Of a stretch of 64,000 nucleotides of DNA, positions 8,807 through 17,915 are shown piece after piece. The translations under genes and the position numbers were made by a program. The notes beneath the pieces are model-generated. The model was not told the origin of the DNA. It ran no database searches and was given only the letters and a program-made list of their open reading frames with translations. Source of the DNA: Rheinheimera tangshanensis (GTDB taxonomy: Bacteria; Pseudomonadota; Gammaproteobacteria; Enterobacterales; Alteromonadaceae); contig NZ_BMLH01000001.1 of the NCBI RefSeq assembly GCF_014645135.1, positions 682,001-746,000 of the forward strand. Reading direction: 5' to 3'. How positions within the stretch are numbered: position 1 is the first letter of the stretch; the number at the start of each line of letters is the position of its first letter.

Positions 8807-10462
8807 ATGACCGCAGATCAATCTAAATTAGAACAACAACTAGCCAAGCTTCATCAGCAATATATGGAGCGACTGCAAACCGATATTCCCGCACTCGCTG
8901 TTCAGGTGAGTTCCTTAGTGACCTTGTCAGGTCAGCCTGACTGGCGTTCAACGATTCTGCCGCTTAAGCATAAATTCCATACTTTGGCAGGCTCTGCTGG
9001 TACCTTTGGTTTACCTCAATTGGGTAAGTTGGCTAAAAATCTTGAGTTACAGCTCAAAGATTGGATTGCTGCGGATGTTGCACCTGATCTGACTGCCATC
9101 AATAACTTTATGAGTGTTTTTCAGCAGGTGCAATATGCGCATCAAAGCGGGCATCAGGTAATGAACCTTACCTCAGCCAGGCTTGATGCGTTAAATGAAC
9201 AAAAGGCTTTAATTTATGTGCTGGAAGATGATGAAGAAACTGCAAATCATCTGACTCTGACACTCGCCACTTTTGGTTATCAGGTTCAAAGTTACAGACG
9301 TCTGGTCGAACTTGATCAGGCCCTGAAAACAAAGTTACCTGATGCGCTGATCCTGGATATTTCCTTACCTGGTGAAGAACAAACCGGTTTGGAATATATC
9401 AGTGCTTTTCAGCAGAGCTTGACTGAAGCGCTGCCTGTGCTGGTGATCACCAGTCATAACAGTTTTGAGCATCACTTGCAGGCCGTTCGAATAGGGGCTC
9501 GCGGTTATTTTGTAAAACCTGTCAATACCACCGCACTTGAAGCGCGTTTACAGCGCTTGTTGGCCGTGCGTCAACGTGAAGCTTTTCGGGTTTTGATTGT
9601 CGATGATGATCAACTACTCGCTGAACATTATGCGCTGGTGCTGCAAGGTGCAGGATTACGGGCTGAGATTTTGTTAGAACCTTCGCAAATTTATGAGGGA
9701 ATGAATCGCTTTCGCCCCGATGTCATATTACTGGATGTTCTGATGCCGGGCTGCTCAGGCCCTGAATTAGCACAATTAATCCGCCTACAGGATGAATGGC
9801 TAAGTGTACCTATTATTTATTTGTCCTCTGAAACAGACAGTGAGCGTCAGTTAGCAGCGCTGGTCAAAGGGGGGGACGACTTTCTGACCAAGCCTATTAC
9901 AGACACTGCACTGATTGTAGCTGTGTTTGCCAGAGCACAGCGTGCCAGACAGCTGGCTGAGATGATGACTAAAGATAGCCTGACTGGCTTGTTGCAACAT
10001 GCCAGAGTGAAAGAGCGATTAGATCATGAATTGCAGCGCAGTGAGCGCACAGGTGAGCCATTAAGTGTAGTGATGCTGGATATCGATCACTTCAAAAAGG
10101 TCAATGACAACTATGGCCATCTGATCGGCGATCAGGTGATCAGCAGTGTAGCCAATCTGTTAAAACAGCAACTTCGTAAGACCGACATCATAGGCCGTTA
10201 CGGTGGTGAAGAGTTTTTGCTGATTTTACCCGATTGTAATCAGCAACAGGCTTTTGCTCTGGTGGAGCAGCTGCGTCAATCCTTTGCCAGTTTGCCTTTT
10301 AGTTTCGACTATCACAATTTCCACTGTACTTTCAGTGCAGGTATCAGTCAGGCCAAAGCAACAGATGACACCGATCAGTTGATAGACCAAGCTGATAAAG
10401 CCTTATACAGCTCGAAACATGCGGGCAGAAACCAAACTCAATTTTACCAACAACAGTCTTAG
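8807..10462 (+). CDS. HPt-REC-REC-GGDEF diguanylate cyclase
   Basis: 551 residues, no membrane segment. Residues about 1-125 form a histidine phosphotransfer domain with H58 in KFHTLAGSAGTFG. Receiver 1 (about 134-245) has EDDEE and phospho-acceptor D184 (LILDIS). Receiver 2 (about 259-375) has VDDDQ and D310 (LLDVLMP). The GGDEF domain (about 386-549) has an intact catalytic GGEEF at 466-470 and an inhibitory RKTD I-site at 457-460, five residues before it. It should make c-di-GMP under phosphorelay control. It carries the HPt that the convergent hybrid kinase lacks, so the two are likely partners. Confidence 0.92.
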   Translation: MTADQSKLEQQLAKLHQQYMERLQTDIPALAVQVSSLVTLSGQPDWRSTILPLKHKFHTLAGSAGTFGLPQLGKLAKNLELQLKDWIAADVAPDLTAINNFMSVFQQVQYAHQSGHQVMNLTSARLDALNEQKALIYVLEDDEETANHLTLTLATFGYQVQSYRRLVELDQALKTKLPDALILDISLPGEEQTGLEYISAFQQSLTEALPVLVITSHNSFEHHLQAVRIGARGYFVKPVNTTALEARLQRLLAVRQREAFRVLIVDDDQLLAEHYALVLQGAGLRAEILLEPSQIYEGMNRFRPDVILLDVLMPGCSGPELAQLIRLQDEWLSVPIIYLSSETDSERQLAALVKGGDDFLTKPITDTALIVAVFARAQRARQLAEMMTKDSLTGLLQHARVKERLDHELQRSERTGEPLSVVMLDIDHFKKVNDNYGHLIGDQVISSVANLLKQQLRKTDIIGRYGGEEFLLILPDCNQQQAFALVEQLRQSFASLPFSFDYHNFHCTFSAGISQAKATDDTDQLIDQADKALYSSKHAGRNQTQFYQQQS

Positions 10463-10472
10463 CTGGAGTTCT

Positions 10473-10504
10473 CACTCAAGGCTCTGCATGCCGAGCCTTG
10501 AGTG
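10473..10504. terminator. intergenic hairpin between convergent genes
   Basis: Perfect 12-base arms (10473-10484 and 10493-10504) around an 8-base loop, between the GGDEF-gene stop and the kinase-gene stop. No T-run follows on either strand, so termination is plausible but not certain. Confidence 0.5.
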
Positions 10505-10505
10505 A

Positions 10506-13500
10506 TCAAAGCCCTTGTGGTAGCAAGCTTTTTAGTTGCTCTAACAAAGCCGGTAAATCTATCCGGCTTTTAGCCAGTACCAGATCGACCTGGTGTTTTT
10601 GTTTTTGATTTAGTTCCTGAGCTGACCAAATCACTACGGGTGTGTGTGGCTGACGTAACGCTAGCTCAGGTAATAACTCCAGTCCTGAACCATCTGGCAA
10701 ACCAATATCCAGAATGACTAAATCAAAACATTGACTGTTTAGCAGTTGCATAGCTGATTTGACACTAGTGGCTTGTACAGAAGACGCGAAATCAGCCAGG
10801 TGTACAGCTAGCACTTGCCCTAAATGCAGATCATCTTCGACATGAAGAATTTTGATACCCTGATTTTTCCTAGTTCTTAATAACAGCTCCAGCTTTTCCA
10901 ACAGAGATGAAGGGGATACAGGCTTATCCAGCCAATCCAGAGTATGGATCCCACCAAACAACTGAGTATGATTGTCTTTCGATTCTGAACTGATGATCAA
11001 AACCGGGGTGCTCAGATAGCGTTCACGATGTCGTAGTTCAGCAAACAGAGCTGAACCATGACCATCAGGTAAATTCAGATCCAAAGTCACGCCTTGATAG
11101 CTATCCAGGTCTAACGCAGCAACAGCATCAGCCAGAGTAGCCGCGTTGTGGCTTTGGTAGCCTTGAGTGTGCAACAGCTGCATGATAAATGCTGCAACCT
11201 GAGGATCATCCTCCACCACAAGTATTTTTGGTTGATTCAGGTTGGCTTGTTGCGCTTGAGGAAAGTTCAGATAAAAACAACTGCCCTTAGGAGACAGATT
11301 ATAAAAACCTACCTGACCAGCCATGTGCTCGGTCAGTTCTTTCACTATCGACAGACCTAAGCCAGTACCTTCGCTTTGTCTGCTATCGGCGCCATCGGCC
11401 TGTGAAAATTTCTCAAAGATATGAGCTTTAAACTCAGTGGGTATGCCAGGTCCTTCGTCTTCTACTTCGATTCTGATCTGACCATCTTTTAACAAAGAAC
11501 GTACTTTCACCACTGAACCCGCAGGCGAAAACTTGGCTGCGTTGGACAATAAATTAGCCATAATTTGCTGAAACCTCATGGCATCTGCCATCACCAAGGC
11601 TTCCTGTTGTTCAGTCAGTTGTAGCTGGACGCCGTACTTATCGGCATATGGCTGGTTACTTTGTACTGATTTTTTCAGCAGATCCGTGACCAGACACAAA
11701 CTCAGATCAAAATGCATTTTGCCTGCAACCAGTTTATCTATATCCAACAGATCATTAATCAACTGACTCAGTCTGGCGCTGTTATCTTTGGCTATCTCCA
11801 GCATAGGGACCATAGCCGCAGGTACAGCTCCTAAAACTCCCCCCGTGATTAATGCCAAGGAGCCTGAAATAGACGTCAGTGGGGTACGTAGCTCATGACT
11901 TACCATAGAAACAAATTGATTTTTCATCTGTTCTATACGACGGCGTTCAGTAATGTCCTGAATAATGGACCAGATTTGTTGTTCGCCCTCGTGATTTTGA
12001 ATCAATACCCCTGTCACAGACACGGGCACCAGATGACCATCCTGATGGCGAAGCTCCTGCTCCAGCGGACCGTAGCGACCATTGTGTTGCAGTTGCACCA
12101 TGGCATCCTGTGCCAGCATGGCGTAGTCACCTTCAAAAGACGCCTCAACACCAACAGCAGTGTGTTGATAACCCAACATGCAATAAAACTCAGGGTTAGC
12201 TTCGATAAAAGCACCATCAGTAAAACGGTTCAGCGCTATGGCAAGCGGTGCCATTTTGTAGAGTGAGGATAATTTTTGCTCGCTTGCAGTTAAAGCCAGC
12301 TGTGCTTCATGTTGCAGCGTCACGTCCCAGATAAAACCGTCTATGTATAACAACTCGCCTTTTTCGTCGTACACACCCTGACCTAACTCCTGCACCCAAC
12401 GTAAGCTGCCATCTTTGTGCCTCAGCCTGTATTCAACATTAAAGCGTTGGCGATTAGATAAAGCATGCTGCACTACGGTATTAGCATGCTGCATGTCCTC
12501 CGGGTGATTTAACTGTGCAAAGCTGATTTCCTTGCTGCGGATCAGTTGTTGCGCCTGATAGCCGGTCAGCGCAAAAACCTCATCACTGATAAACAGCATG
12601 GTCCAGTATTCATCGTTACGGCATCGGTACACTACACCTGGCAAGTTATCCAACATAGAGCGATAACGCTGTTCACTCATCAGCAAGGCGTGATTTAAAT
12701 GTTCCAGCTGAGTAATATCGATGGCAACGCCCAGAAAGCCGCGAATGGCGTTGTGTTCATCCCTCATGGCCGACACACTCAAACGAACTTGTTTACGATC
12801 GCCATTTTTGCAAATATAGGTCCATTGGCGGGTTTCGTTTTGACCTTGTCGGGCCTGATGCACAAAGGTGTCAAAGCCCTGGATCGGTTGACCGTACTTT
12901 TTGCTCAGTAGCTGCCCCTGAGACTTAACTTCTGACGGCTCATGAAATAAAGCGGGGCTATGCTGGCCGACCAGCTCGTCCGCGCTGTAGCCGAGCATAC
13001 GTTCTGCTCCGGTATTAAATAACCTGATGATGCCCTGAGGATCGGTTGAGATCAAAGCGACCTCAGTGGAAGAATCGATCATAGCTTGCAGCCAGGAACG
13101 GGTTTCCAGGATCTCCGCTGCTTTCTCTACGGCTTCAGTCACGTCGGAATGAATACCAAACATCAATAAGGGTTGACCATCGGCGGTCCAGTTCATCACC
13201 TTGCCTATGGCATGGATCCATACCCAGTGGCCGTTCTGATGCTTCATCCTGAATTTAGTATCGTAATAGGCGGTCGCTTTTGAGAAATGCTGCGCCAGTA
13301 TGTGTTTTGATTGAATCAGATCATCCGGATGCAGCAGGCTGGCCCACAAATCGATCGAGGTGGTCGCTTGTTGCGACATCCCTAAAAGTTCAAACCAGCG
13401 TGCATTGTAGATGGTGGTACCTGTCTGTATATTCCACTCCCAGGTGCCGAGATTTGAGCCGTTAATGATGGCATCCATTCGATCATGTTCTTGTTTTAAT

Positions 13501-14360
13501 TGTATTTGTTGTTGGTGAACTTCGGTGACATTTGCTGCAATAATGATGATACTTTCTACCTTACCCTGACGATTTTTTTGAGGCACGAAGTTCACATCGA
13601 AGATTTGACCGTTGGCAGGTTTGGCCTGAAAAGTGACAGTCTCTCCTGTCAGGCAGAGTTCTAAAGAGGGTTTGGCATTGAGAAAAGCTTCTTCACCAAA
13701 AACTTCGACAATAGTTTTACCTACGGCTACTTGAGGTGCTATGCCAAACCACTCTGCATACTTGTGGTTACAAAAGATATAACGAAAATGAGTGTCAATT
13801 TGTCCTAACAGCACAGGTGCATGATTGATCACGGTTTCTAACGTGCGTTGTTGCTTGTAATGCTGTTCTGCTTTTTGCCGTGCTTCCAATAATTGCACCG
13901 CCTGCAACCCCAACAAGGCCAGACTTTGTTGTTGCTCTGCGGTCAGTTCTCGCACTTTGCTGTCCACTACACATAATGTACCCAGCACAACACCATTGCT
14001 TAAGGTCAGGGGAGCACCGGCATACATCCGTATACCATCTGGTTTAGTGACATCAGGATTGTCTGAAAAACGTGGATCCTGCGTCGCATCCGGCACATAA
14101 GTGAGTGCATTAGGCTGCAAAATACTATGGGCACAAAAGGAGATATCGCGGTGTGTTTGATGATGATCAAAGCCGATTTTTGTTTTAAACCATTGCCTGT
14201 CTTTGTCTATCAGCGTCAGCACAGCGCAAGGAGTCTGGCATATATAACTTGCCAGTTGTACCAGTGCGTCAAAAGCTGCTTCAGGCGCAGTATCGAGGAT
14301 ATTCAACGCATGCAATGTCGCTAAACGTTCTGTTTCATTGGGAGGTAAAGCTGCCCGCAT
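10506..14360 (-). CDS. soluble GAF/PAS hybrid sensor histidine kinase with two receivers
   Basis: 1284 residues without transmembrane segments. An N-terminal GAF domain (about 10-165) has FCAHSIL and GAPLTL. About five PAS domains follow (about 175-285, 295-415, 420-555, 560-685, 690-810). HisKA has the phospho-His H822 in MVSHELRTPL. The HATPase has NLLSNAAKF, DEGPGIP and GTGLGLSIVKEL. Two receivers follow: VVEDDP with DLNLPDG, and HVEDD with DIGLPDG. There is no HPt, which the neighbouring GGDEF protein supplies. The stacked PAS domains suggest cytoplasmic sensing of redox, light or small molecules; ligands cannot be told from sequence. Confidence 0.93.
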   Translation of the reverse strand: MRAALPPNETERLATLHALNILDTAPEAAFDALVQLASYICQTPCAVLTLIDKDRQWFKTKIGFDHHQTHRDISFCAHSILQPNALTYVPDATQDPRFSDNPDVTKPDGIRMYAGAPLTLSNGVVLGTLCVVDSKVRELTAEQQQSLALLGLQAVQLLEARQKAEQHYKQQRTLETVINHAPVLLGQIDTHFRYIFCNHKYAEWFGIAPQVAVGKTIVEVFGEEAFLNAKPSLELCLTGETVTFQAKPANGQIFDVNFVPQKNRQGKVESIIIIAANVTEVHQQQIQLKQEHDRMDAIINGSNLGTWEWNIQTGTTIYNARWFELLGMSQQATTSIDLWASLLHPDDLIQSKHILAQHFSKATAYYDTKFRMKHQNGHWVWIHAIGKVMNWTADGQPLLMFGIHSDVTEAVEKAAEILETRSWLQAMIDSSTEVALISTDPQGIIRLFNTGAERMLGYSADELVGQHSPALFHEPSEVKSQGQLLSKKYGQPIQGFDTFVHQARQGQNETRQWTYICKNGDRKQVRLSVSAMRDEHNAIRGFLGVAIDITQLEHLNHALLMSEQRYRSMLDNLPGVVYRCRNDEYWTMLFISDEVFALTGYQAQQLIRSKEISFAQLNHPEDMQHANTVVQHALSNRQRFNVEYRLRHKDGSLRWVQELGQGVYDEKGELLYIDGFIWDVTLQHEAQLALTASEQKLSSLYKMAPLAIALNRFTDGAFIEANPEFYCMLGYQHTAVGVEASFEGDYAMLAQDAMVQLQHNGRYGPLEQELRHQDGHLVPVSVTGVLIQNHEGEQQIWSIIQDITERRRIEQMKNQFVSMVSHELRTPLTSISGSLALITGGVLGAVPAAMVPMLEIAKDNSARLSQLINDLLDIDKLVAGKMHFDLSLCLVTDLLKKSVQSNQPYADKYGVQLQLTEQQEALVMADAMRFQQIMANLLSNAAKFSPAGSVVKVRSLLKDGQIRIEVEDEGPGIPTEFKAHIFEKFSQADGADSRQSEGTGLGLSIVKELTEHMAGQVGFYNLSPKGSCFYLNFPQAQQANLNQPKILVVEDDPQVAAFIMQLLHTQGYQSHNAATLADAVAALDLDSYQGVTLDLNLPDGHGSALFAELRHRERYLSTPVLIISSESKDNHTQLFGGIHTLDWLDKPVSPSSLLEKLELLLRTRKNQGIKILHVEDDLHLGQVLAVHLADFASSVQATSVKSAMQLLNSQCFDLVILDIGLPDGSGLELLPELALRQPHTPVVIWSAQELNQKQKHQVDLVLAKSRIDLPALLEQLKSLLPQGL

Positions 14361-14612
14361 AACACATTCCAGACAATGACTGTGGATAGAGTGTAACTGT
14401 TAATTTAAAAGCTTTTAAAGAAAAAGCTGAAACAAAGCAGGTATTTAATGTTTTCAGATGGATTGGGCGGGCGTAGTGAACTATCAAAAACTCTGACCAG
14501 AACTACTGTCTGAGCAGCCGATTCATTTTCGTAGTTGGTGAAAGTATGGGTGACAAAGGAGTTAAAGTCGGCGAGCATAAGATTTGAGTTATTGGATCAG
14601 ACAGGAGTGATT

Positions 14613-15509
14613 ATGTTATTCAGAATTCTATGTGTGTATGCAGCCTTATTTATCACAGCTGCAACCGCTTCAGAAGCGCAGCTACTCAGAGCGGATTATC
14701 AAAGCGCTGTCGACGGTTTAAAACGGCAGTATTTTGTCTATTTGCCGCAAGGTTATGACCAAAAAGCAGCACAAAAATGGCCGGTTCTGCTGTTTTTACA
14801 TGGCAATGGTGAGCGGGGCAATGGCCTGGACGAGCTGGATTACACTCTAATCCACGGTCCTTTATACGAAGCCTGGATACAAAAACGCGACCTGCCTTTT
14901 ATTATGATAGTGCCGCAATTGCATATGTTTGATATGGGTAAGCTGCCTTATATCGCCAACCGTAGCAAAACTGATATTCCAAAACGCTTAGCGGATGGGG
15001 TACCACCACGGCCTATGATGTTCCCGTCGGACAAAGCCATAGTGCCAGCCAAGGCTGTAGCAGATATGTCGCAAGTGCCCGTGTTATTACCAAATGGCTG
15101 GGAGAAGGCTGAACAGGACTTGCTGGCCATGCTGGCGACTGTGGATAAAAAATACAATACGGACACCAAAAGACGTTATATCTCGGGCATCAGTTACGGT
15201 GGTTTTGGCACCTGGTATATGGCCAGCAAACACCCTGATTTATTTGCAGCCGCTGCTCCTGTTGTGGCCTGGGGTCACCCGGATTTAATGCCGCCTCTAG
15301 CTGCAGCTAAATTACCTTTATGGGTTATTGCTGCAGGCCGGGATTCGGCGATCAATAAAGATAATATCTACCCAGGCATAGAGAAGCTGCGCCAGCTTGG
15401 CCACACCAATGTACGTTTTAGTATGCTGGAACAGGCCGAACACGACGCCTGGCGACAAGTGTACGAAGGCTGGGATATTTATGGTTGGTTGCTGGGGCAG
15501 GGGAAGTAG
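14613..15509 (+). CDS. secreted alpha/beta hydrolase (esterase-like)
   Basis: 298 residues from the ATG at 14613, chosen because AGGAG lies 5 bases upstream (14603-14607) and a signal peptide (MLFRILCVYAALFITAATASEAQ) follows directly. The oxyanion region is VLLFLHGNGERG. The nucleophile Ser is in GISYGGFG, the acid probably the Asp in AAGRDSAI, and the His in EQAEHDAW. This is the layout of feruloyl-esterase-like or prolyl-oligopeptidase-like hydrolases. Substrate unknown. It stands alone between the kinase gene and the ssrA-adjacent repeats. Confidence 0.8.
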   Translation: MLFRILCVYAALFITAATASEAQLLRADYQSAVDGLKRQYFVYLPQGYDQKAAQKWPVLLFLHGNGERGNGLDELDYTLIHGPLYEAWIQKRDLPFIMIVPQLHMFDMGKLPYIANRSKTDIPKRLADGVPPRPMMFPSDKAIVPAKAVADMSQVPVLLPNGWEKAEQDLLAMLATVDKKYNTDTKRRYISGISYGGFGTWYMASKHPDLFAAAAPVVAWGHPDLMPPLAAAKLPLWVIAAGRDSAINKDNIYPGIEKLRQLGHTNVRFSMLEQAEHDAWRQVYEGWDIYGWLLGQGK

Positions 15510-15525
15510 GGTTTTGTTCGTCTCT

Positions 15526-15916
15526 CGCGTCCGCCGCGAAACCACAATAAAGCAAAAGGCCACCTTGCGGTGGTGGGATAGTTGGGGGGATTTATTCGCG
15601 GCTTTGCCGCTCACCTCTCGTTTTCAACGAGAGGCCGCCCTTTGGGCGTTGTCTGCGCTTGCTGCGCAAGCTCCGGCTGAACCCCAAACGGCGCTTCGCG
15701 TCCACCGTGAAACCACAATAAAGCAAAAGGCCACCTTGCGGTGGTGGGATAGTTGGGGGGATTTATTCGCGGCTTTGCCGCTCACCTCTCGTTTGACAAC
15801 GAGAGGCCGCCCTTTGGGCGTTGTCTCCGCTTGCTGCGCAAGCTCCGGCTGAACCCCAAACGGCGCTTCGCGTCCACCGTGAAACCACAATAAAGCAAAA
15901 GGCCACCTTGCGGTGG
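15526..15916. repeat. 171/172-bp tandem repeat, 2.3 copies, abutting the ssrA terminator
   Basis: This 420-base stretch without a gene is a direct tandem repeat: copy 1 at 15526-15696 (171 bp), copy 2 at 15697-15868 (172 bp, one extra base near 15794) and a partial copy 3 at 15869-15916 that runs into the ssrA terminator. Copies 1 and 2 differ at only a few positions. Each is packed with short palindromes (for example GCGGCTTTGCCGC and CCTCTCG...CGAGAGG) and carries one arm plus the loop of the ssrA terminator. Open frames across it follow the repeats and are not genes. Confidence 0.9.
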
Positions 15917-15930
15917 CCTTTTGCTTTATT
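15889..15930 (-). terminator. ssrA rho-independent terminator
   Basis: Perfect 19-base arms (15889-15907 and 15912-15930) with a 4-base loop, starting directly at the 3' CCA end of the tmRNA. Reading in the ssrA direction the second arm is T-rich (CCTTTTGCTTTATT). Confidence 0.9.
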
Positions 15931-16289
15931 GGTGGAGCCGGGGGGATTTGAACCCCCGTCCGAAAAACCTAGATCGTCGGTACTACATGCTTATCCAGTT
16001 ATTTAGTTAACCCTATGAGCGCCAGCTGGCAGGCTATCGTCGGGCGAGTCTGATTGGTTTTAGCATCTTGGCTCCAGACAAAGCCGCCATGCGATCCTAT
16101 TAGGGGTGATCTTCCAGAGTCTCAGCTTATAGGCATGCGTGAGGGGAAGAGCGCTCTACTGCTTATTAGGCAGCGAGTGCGTAAGTTTCGTCGTTTGCGA
16201 CTACTAGTTTGCGGCTTTTTTACGAGGCCTACCGCACCTCGGCATGCACCTAAGAGTTCGTGAATCCCGTCGAATCCAGTATCGGCCCC
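15930..16289 (-). ncRNA. ssrA: transfer-messenger RNA (tmRNA)
   Basis: The 5' end GGGGCCGATACTGGATTCGA lies at 16289 and the 3' end, a tRNA-like T-arm (GGTTCAAATCC) and acceptor GGCTCCACCA, at 15930, giving about 360 nt. The two ends pair as the tRNA-Ala-like acceptor stem. The internal tag frame at 16198-16166 reads ANDETYALAA followed by TAA. tmRNA rescues stalled ribosomes and tags the nascent chain for proteolysis. Its protein partner gene smpB is just upstream on the same strand. Confidence 0.97.
16166..16198 (-). other. tmRNA tag-peptide reading frame (ANDETYALAA)
   Basis: Inside ssrA: resume codon GCA at 16198-16196, then codons for ANDETYALAA and a TAA at 16168-16166. It differs from the E. 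coli tag (ANDENYALAA) only at position 5, Thr for Asn. The C-terminal LAA degron recognised by ClpXP is conserved. Confidence 0.95.
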
Positions 16290-16444
16290 GAATTCTTTAG
16301 TACTTCTGAACACTTCTGTGTTGAGCGCATTCTACGCTCTGCAGTGCAAGGCAGCAAGGTGAAGACTGGAGTTTTCTTGCTGCATTTCACTGTTATTTAC
16401 TTATATGGTGATGAATTGAACAATCTCAAGGCCAAAGGCAAAAG

Positions 16445-16927
16445 TTATCTTTTGCTGTGCTTCATCATTCGTTCTTTTTCACGTGACCAGTCTCTGTCTT
16501 TGATGTCATCGCGTTTATCAAAGTGTTTTTTACCTTTGGCCAGATGGAATTCCAGTTTTACCCAACAGGCTTTCCAGTACATGGAGGTGGCTATTAAGGT
16601 GTAGCCGTCCTGTTCTTTTTTACCGACCAGTTTGTTCAGTTCACGTTTGTTCAGCAACAGCTTGCGCGAGCGCTCTGGATCACAAACTACATGGGATGAC
16701 GCGCTGTGCAGCGCCTGAATTTGTGCACCAATTAAAAAAGCCTCGCCATCTTTTATAATGACATAGGAGTCAGATAAATTGACTTTACCTTCACGAATAC
16801 TCTTTATTTCCCAGCCTTGCAGGCACATACCTGCTTCGAAACGCTCCTCGAGGAAATAGTCGTGTCGTGCTTTTCTATTTTGGGCTATGGTGCCGCCCTG
16901 ATTTTTGCTGCTTTGTTTTTTGCTCAT
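16445..16927 (-). CDS. smpB: SsrA-binding protein SmpB
   Basis: 160 residues from the ATG at 16927 ([12 protein letters not shown]); longer upstream frames lack the SmpB N-terminus. Conserved features are [29 protein letters not shown], and the basic C-terminal tail [19 protein letters not shown] that enters the mRNA channel of the stalled ribosome. SmpB binds the tRNA-like domain of tmRNA and is required for trans-translation. Only 155 bases separate it from ssrA on the same strand. Confidence 0.97.
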   Translation of the reverse strand: MSKKQSSKNQGGTIAQNRKARHDYFLEERFEAGMCLQGWEIKSIREGKVNLSDSYVIIKDGEAFLIGAQIQALHSASSHVVCDPERSRKLLLNKRELNKLVGKKEQDGYTLIATSMYWKACWVKLEFHLAKGKKHFDKRDDIKDRDWSREKERMMKHSKR

Positions 16928-17045
16928 CTTTGCGAACGAATAACTCTTAAAAGCCAAGGAATTTAATGGCAAAAGGCTTGCGCCTGGGACATTGAGGCTA
17001 CGGCTAATTCTGTTACAATCGCCGCCTGCATTAAGGGGAGAGAGT

Positions 17046-17495
17046 ATGCCACAAATTGAGCGCAGCGCACTGGTTTTTTACAGCGCGCGCCAGATGTTTG
17101 AGCTGGTGAACGACGTGCCACGTTATCCGGAATTTTTACCCGGTTGTGCCAAAGCACAAATTTTGCAGCAATCTGCTGACCAGATGCTGGCTAAGTTACA
17201 GGTAAAAAAAGCCGGTATCAGTCAGGAGTTCACCACCCGAAATACGCTAGTGACCAATTCACAAATTCAAATGCAACTGGAGTCCGGCCCTTTTAAAGCT
17301 TTGTCCGGTGGCTGGACCTTTGTACCCTTGAGTGATGAGGCGTGTAAGGTGGTGTTGTCGTTGGATTTTGAGTTTTCTAATAAAATAGTCGAGTTTGCTT
17401 TTGGTAAAATTTTTAATGAGTTAACGGCCGCTATGGTAGGTGCCTTTACGCAAAGAGCAAAACAAGTGTACGGAGAACAACATGGCGGAAACTAA
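17046..17495 (+). CDS. ratA: RatA, START/COQ10-like protein (ribosome-associated toxin family)
   Basis: 149 residues from ATG 17046, preceded by GGGGAGAG. It begins [24 protein letters not shown] and contains RYPEFLPGC, the SRPBCC/COQ10 fold signature, and ends with helix [22 protein letters not shown]. coli RatA was described as blocking 70S assembly; the wider family binds ubiquinone-like ligands, so the exact role is uncertain. It overlaps the next gene by 14 bases and is divergent from smpB, the usual gammaproteobacterial order. Confidence 0.93.
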   Translation: MPQIERSALVFYSARQMFELVNDVPRYPEFLPGCAKAQILQQSADQMLAKLQVKKAGISQEFTTRNTLVTNSQIQMQLESGPFKALSGGWTFVPLSDEACKVVLSLDFEFSNKIVEFAFGKIFNELTAAMVGAFTQRAKQVYGEQHGGN

Positions 17496-17844
17496 AGCTG
17501 TCGAGCTGGCTTATGCCACGCCGGCGAAACAAAGTTTGTTGAGTTTAACTGTGGATGCTGCATCTACTGTAGAGCAGATCATTCAGCAGTCAGGCATTTT
17601 ATCCAGTCATGCAGAAATTGATTTAAGTCAGAATAAAGTGGGGATCTGGAGCCGGACCTGCAAACTGAATGAAGTGCCTAAAGCGGGTGATCGCATTGAG
17701 ATTTACCGGCCTTTAATTGCTGATCCAAAAGATATGCGCCGTCGCCGTGCTGAAAAAGCCAAAGACGAAGGCAGAGCAAACAAAACAACGGGTGGCAGGG
17801 CGCAGGTGCAGAATCATGATTCTGAGCCACAGTCTGACAGTTGA
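17482..17844 (+). CDS. rnfH: RnfH/RatB ubiquitin-like family protein
   Basis: 120 residues from the ATG at 17482 with GGAG just upstream; it starts inside the 3' end of ratA. Features are VELAYATPAKQSLLSL, VGIWSRTCKLNEVPKAGDRIEIYRPL and a DPKDMRRRRAEKAK tail, all typical of RnfH (beta-grasp fold). Function is unclear; the family is named for linkage to rnf genes in Rhodobacter, and in E. coli it sits with ratA as here. The C-terminal extension of about 25 residues is polar and probably disordered. Confidence 0.92.
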   Translation: MAETKAVELAYATPAKQSLLSLTVDAASTVEQIIQQSGILSSHAEIDLSQNKVGIWSRTCKLNEVPKAGDRIEIYRPLIADPKDMRRRRAEKAKDEGRANKTTGGRAQVQNHDSEPQSDS

Positions 17845-17881
17845 TGGATAGGTAGAAGGTTACACCGAAGTCATGATGAAG

Positions 17882-17905
17882 GGGTCAGAGTGGAAACTCT
17901 GACCC
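17882..17905. repeat. GGGTCAGAG-type intergenic hairpin
   Basis: Arms GGGTCAGAGT (17882-17891) and ACTCTGACCC (17896-17905) around GGAA, between the convergent rnfH and bamE genes. No T-run follows. The same core recurs at 46625-46646 and 52384-52428, suggesting a dispersed REP-like element rather than a simple terminator. Confidence 0.7.
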
Positions 17906-17915
17906 AGCCAAAAAG

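Noticed and set aside
14535-14612. Upstream start (TTG at 14535) for the esterase
   Set aside because: The ATG at 14613 has a strong ribosome site and begins a normal signal peptide.
15397-15852. Long open frames on both strands across the repeat region
   Set aside because: They repeat the same peptide per 171-bp unit, have no ribosome site, and follow palindromic repeat DNA; they are by-products of the repeat.
15526-15916. Possible CRISPR array
   Set aside because: The unit is 171/172 bp and repeated end to end without unique spacers; no cas genes are present.
15510-16289. Integrative element inserted at the ssrA 3' end
   Set aside because: The 3' end of ssrA is a common attachment site, but there is no integrase gene and no direct repeat of the ssrA end further left; the genes there look chromosomal.
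16438-16455. Terminator hairpin at the smpB stop
   Set aside because: The 7-base stem is weak, lies over the stop codon and lacks a T-run.
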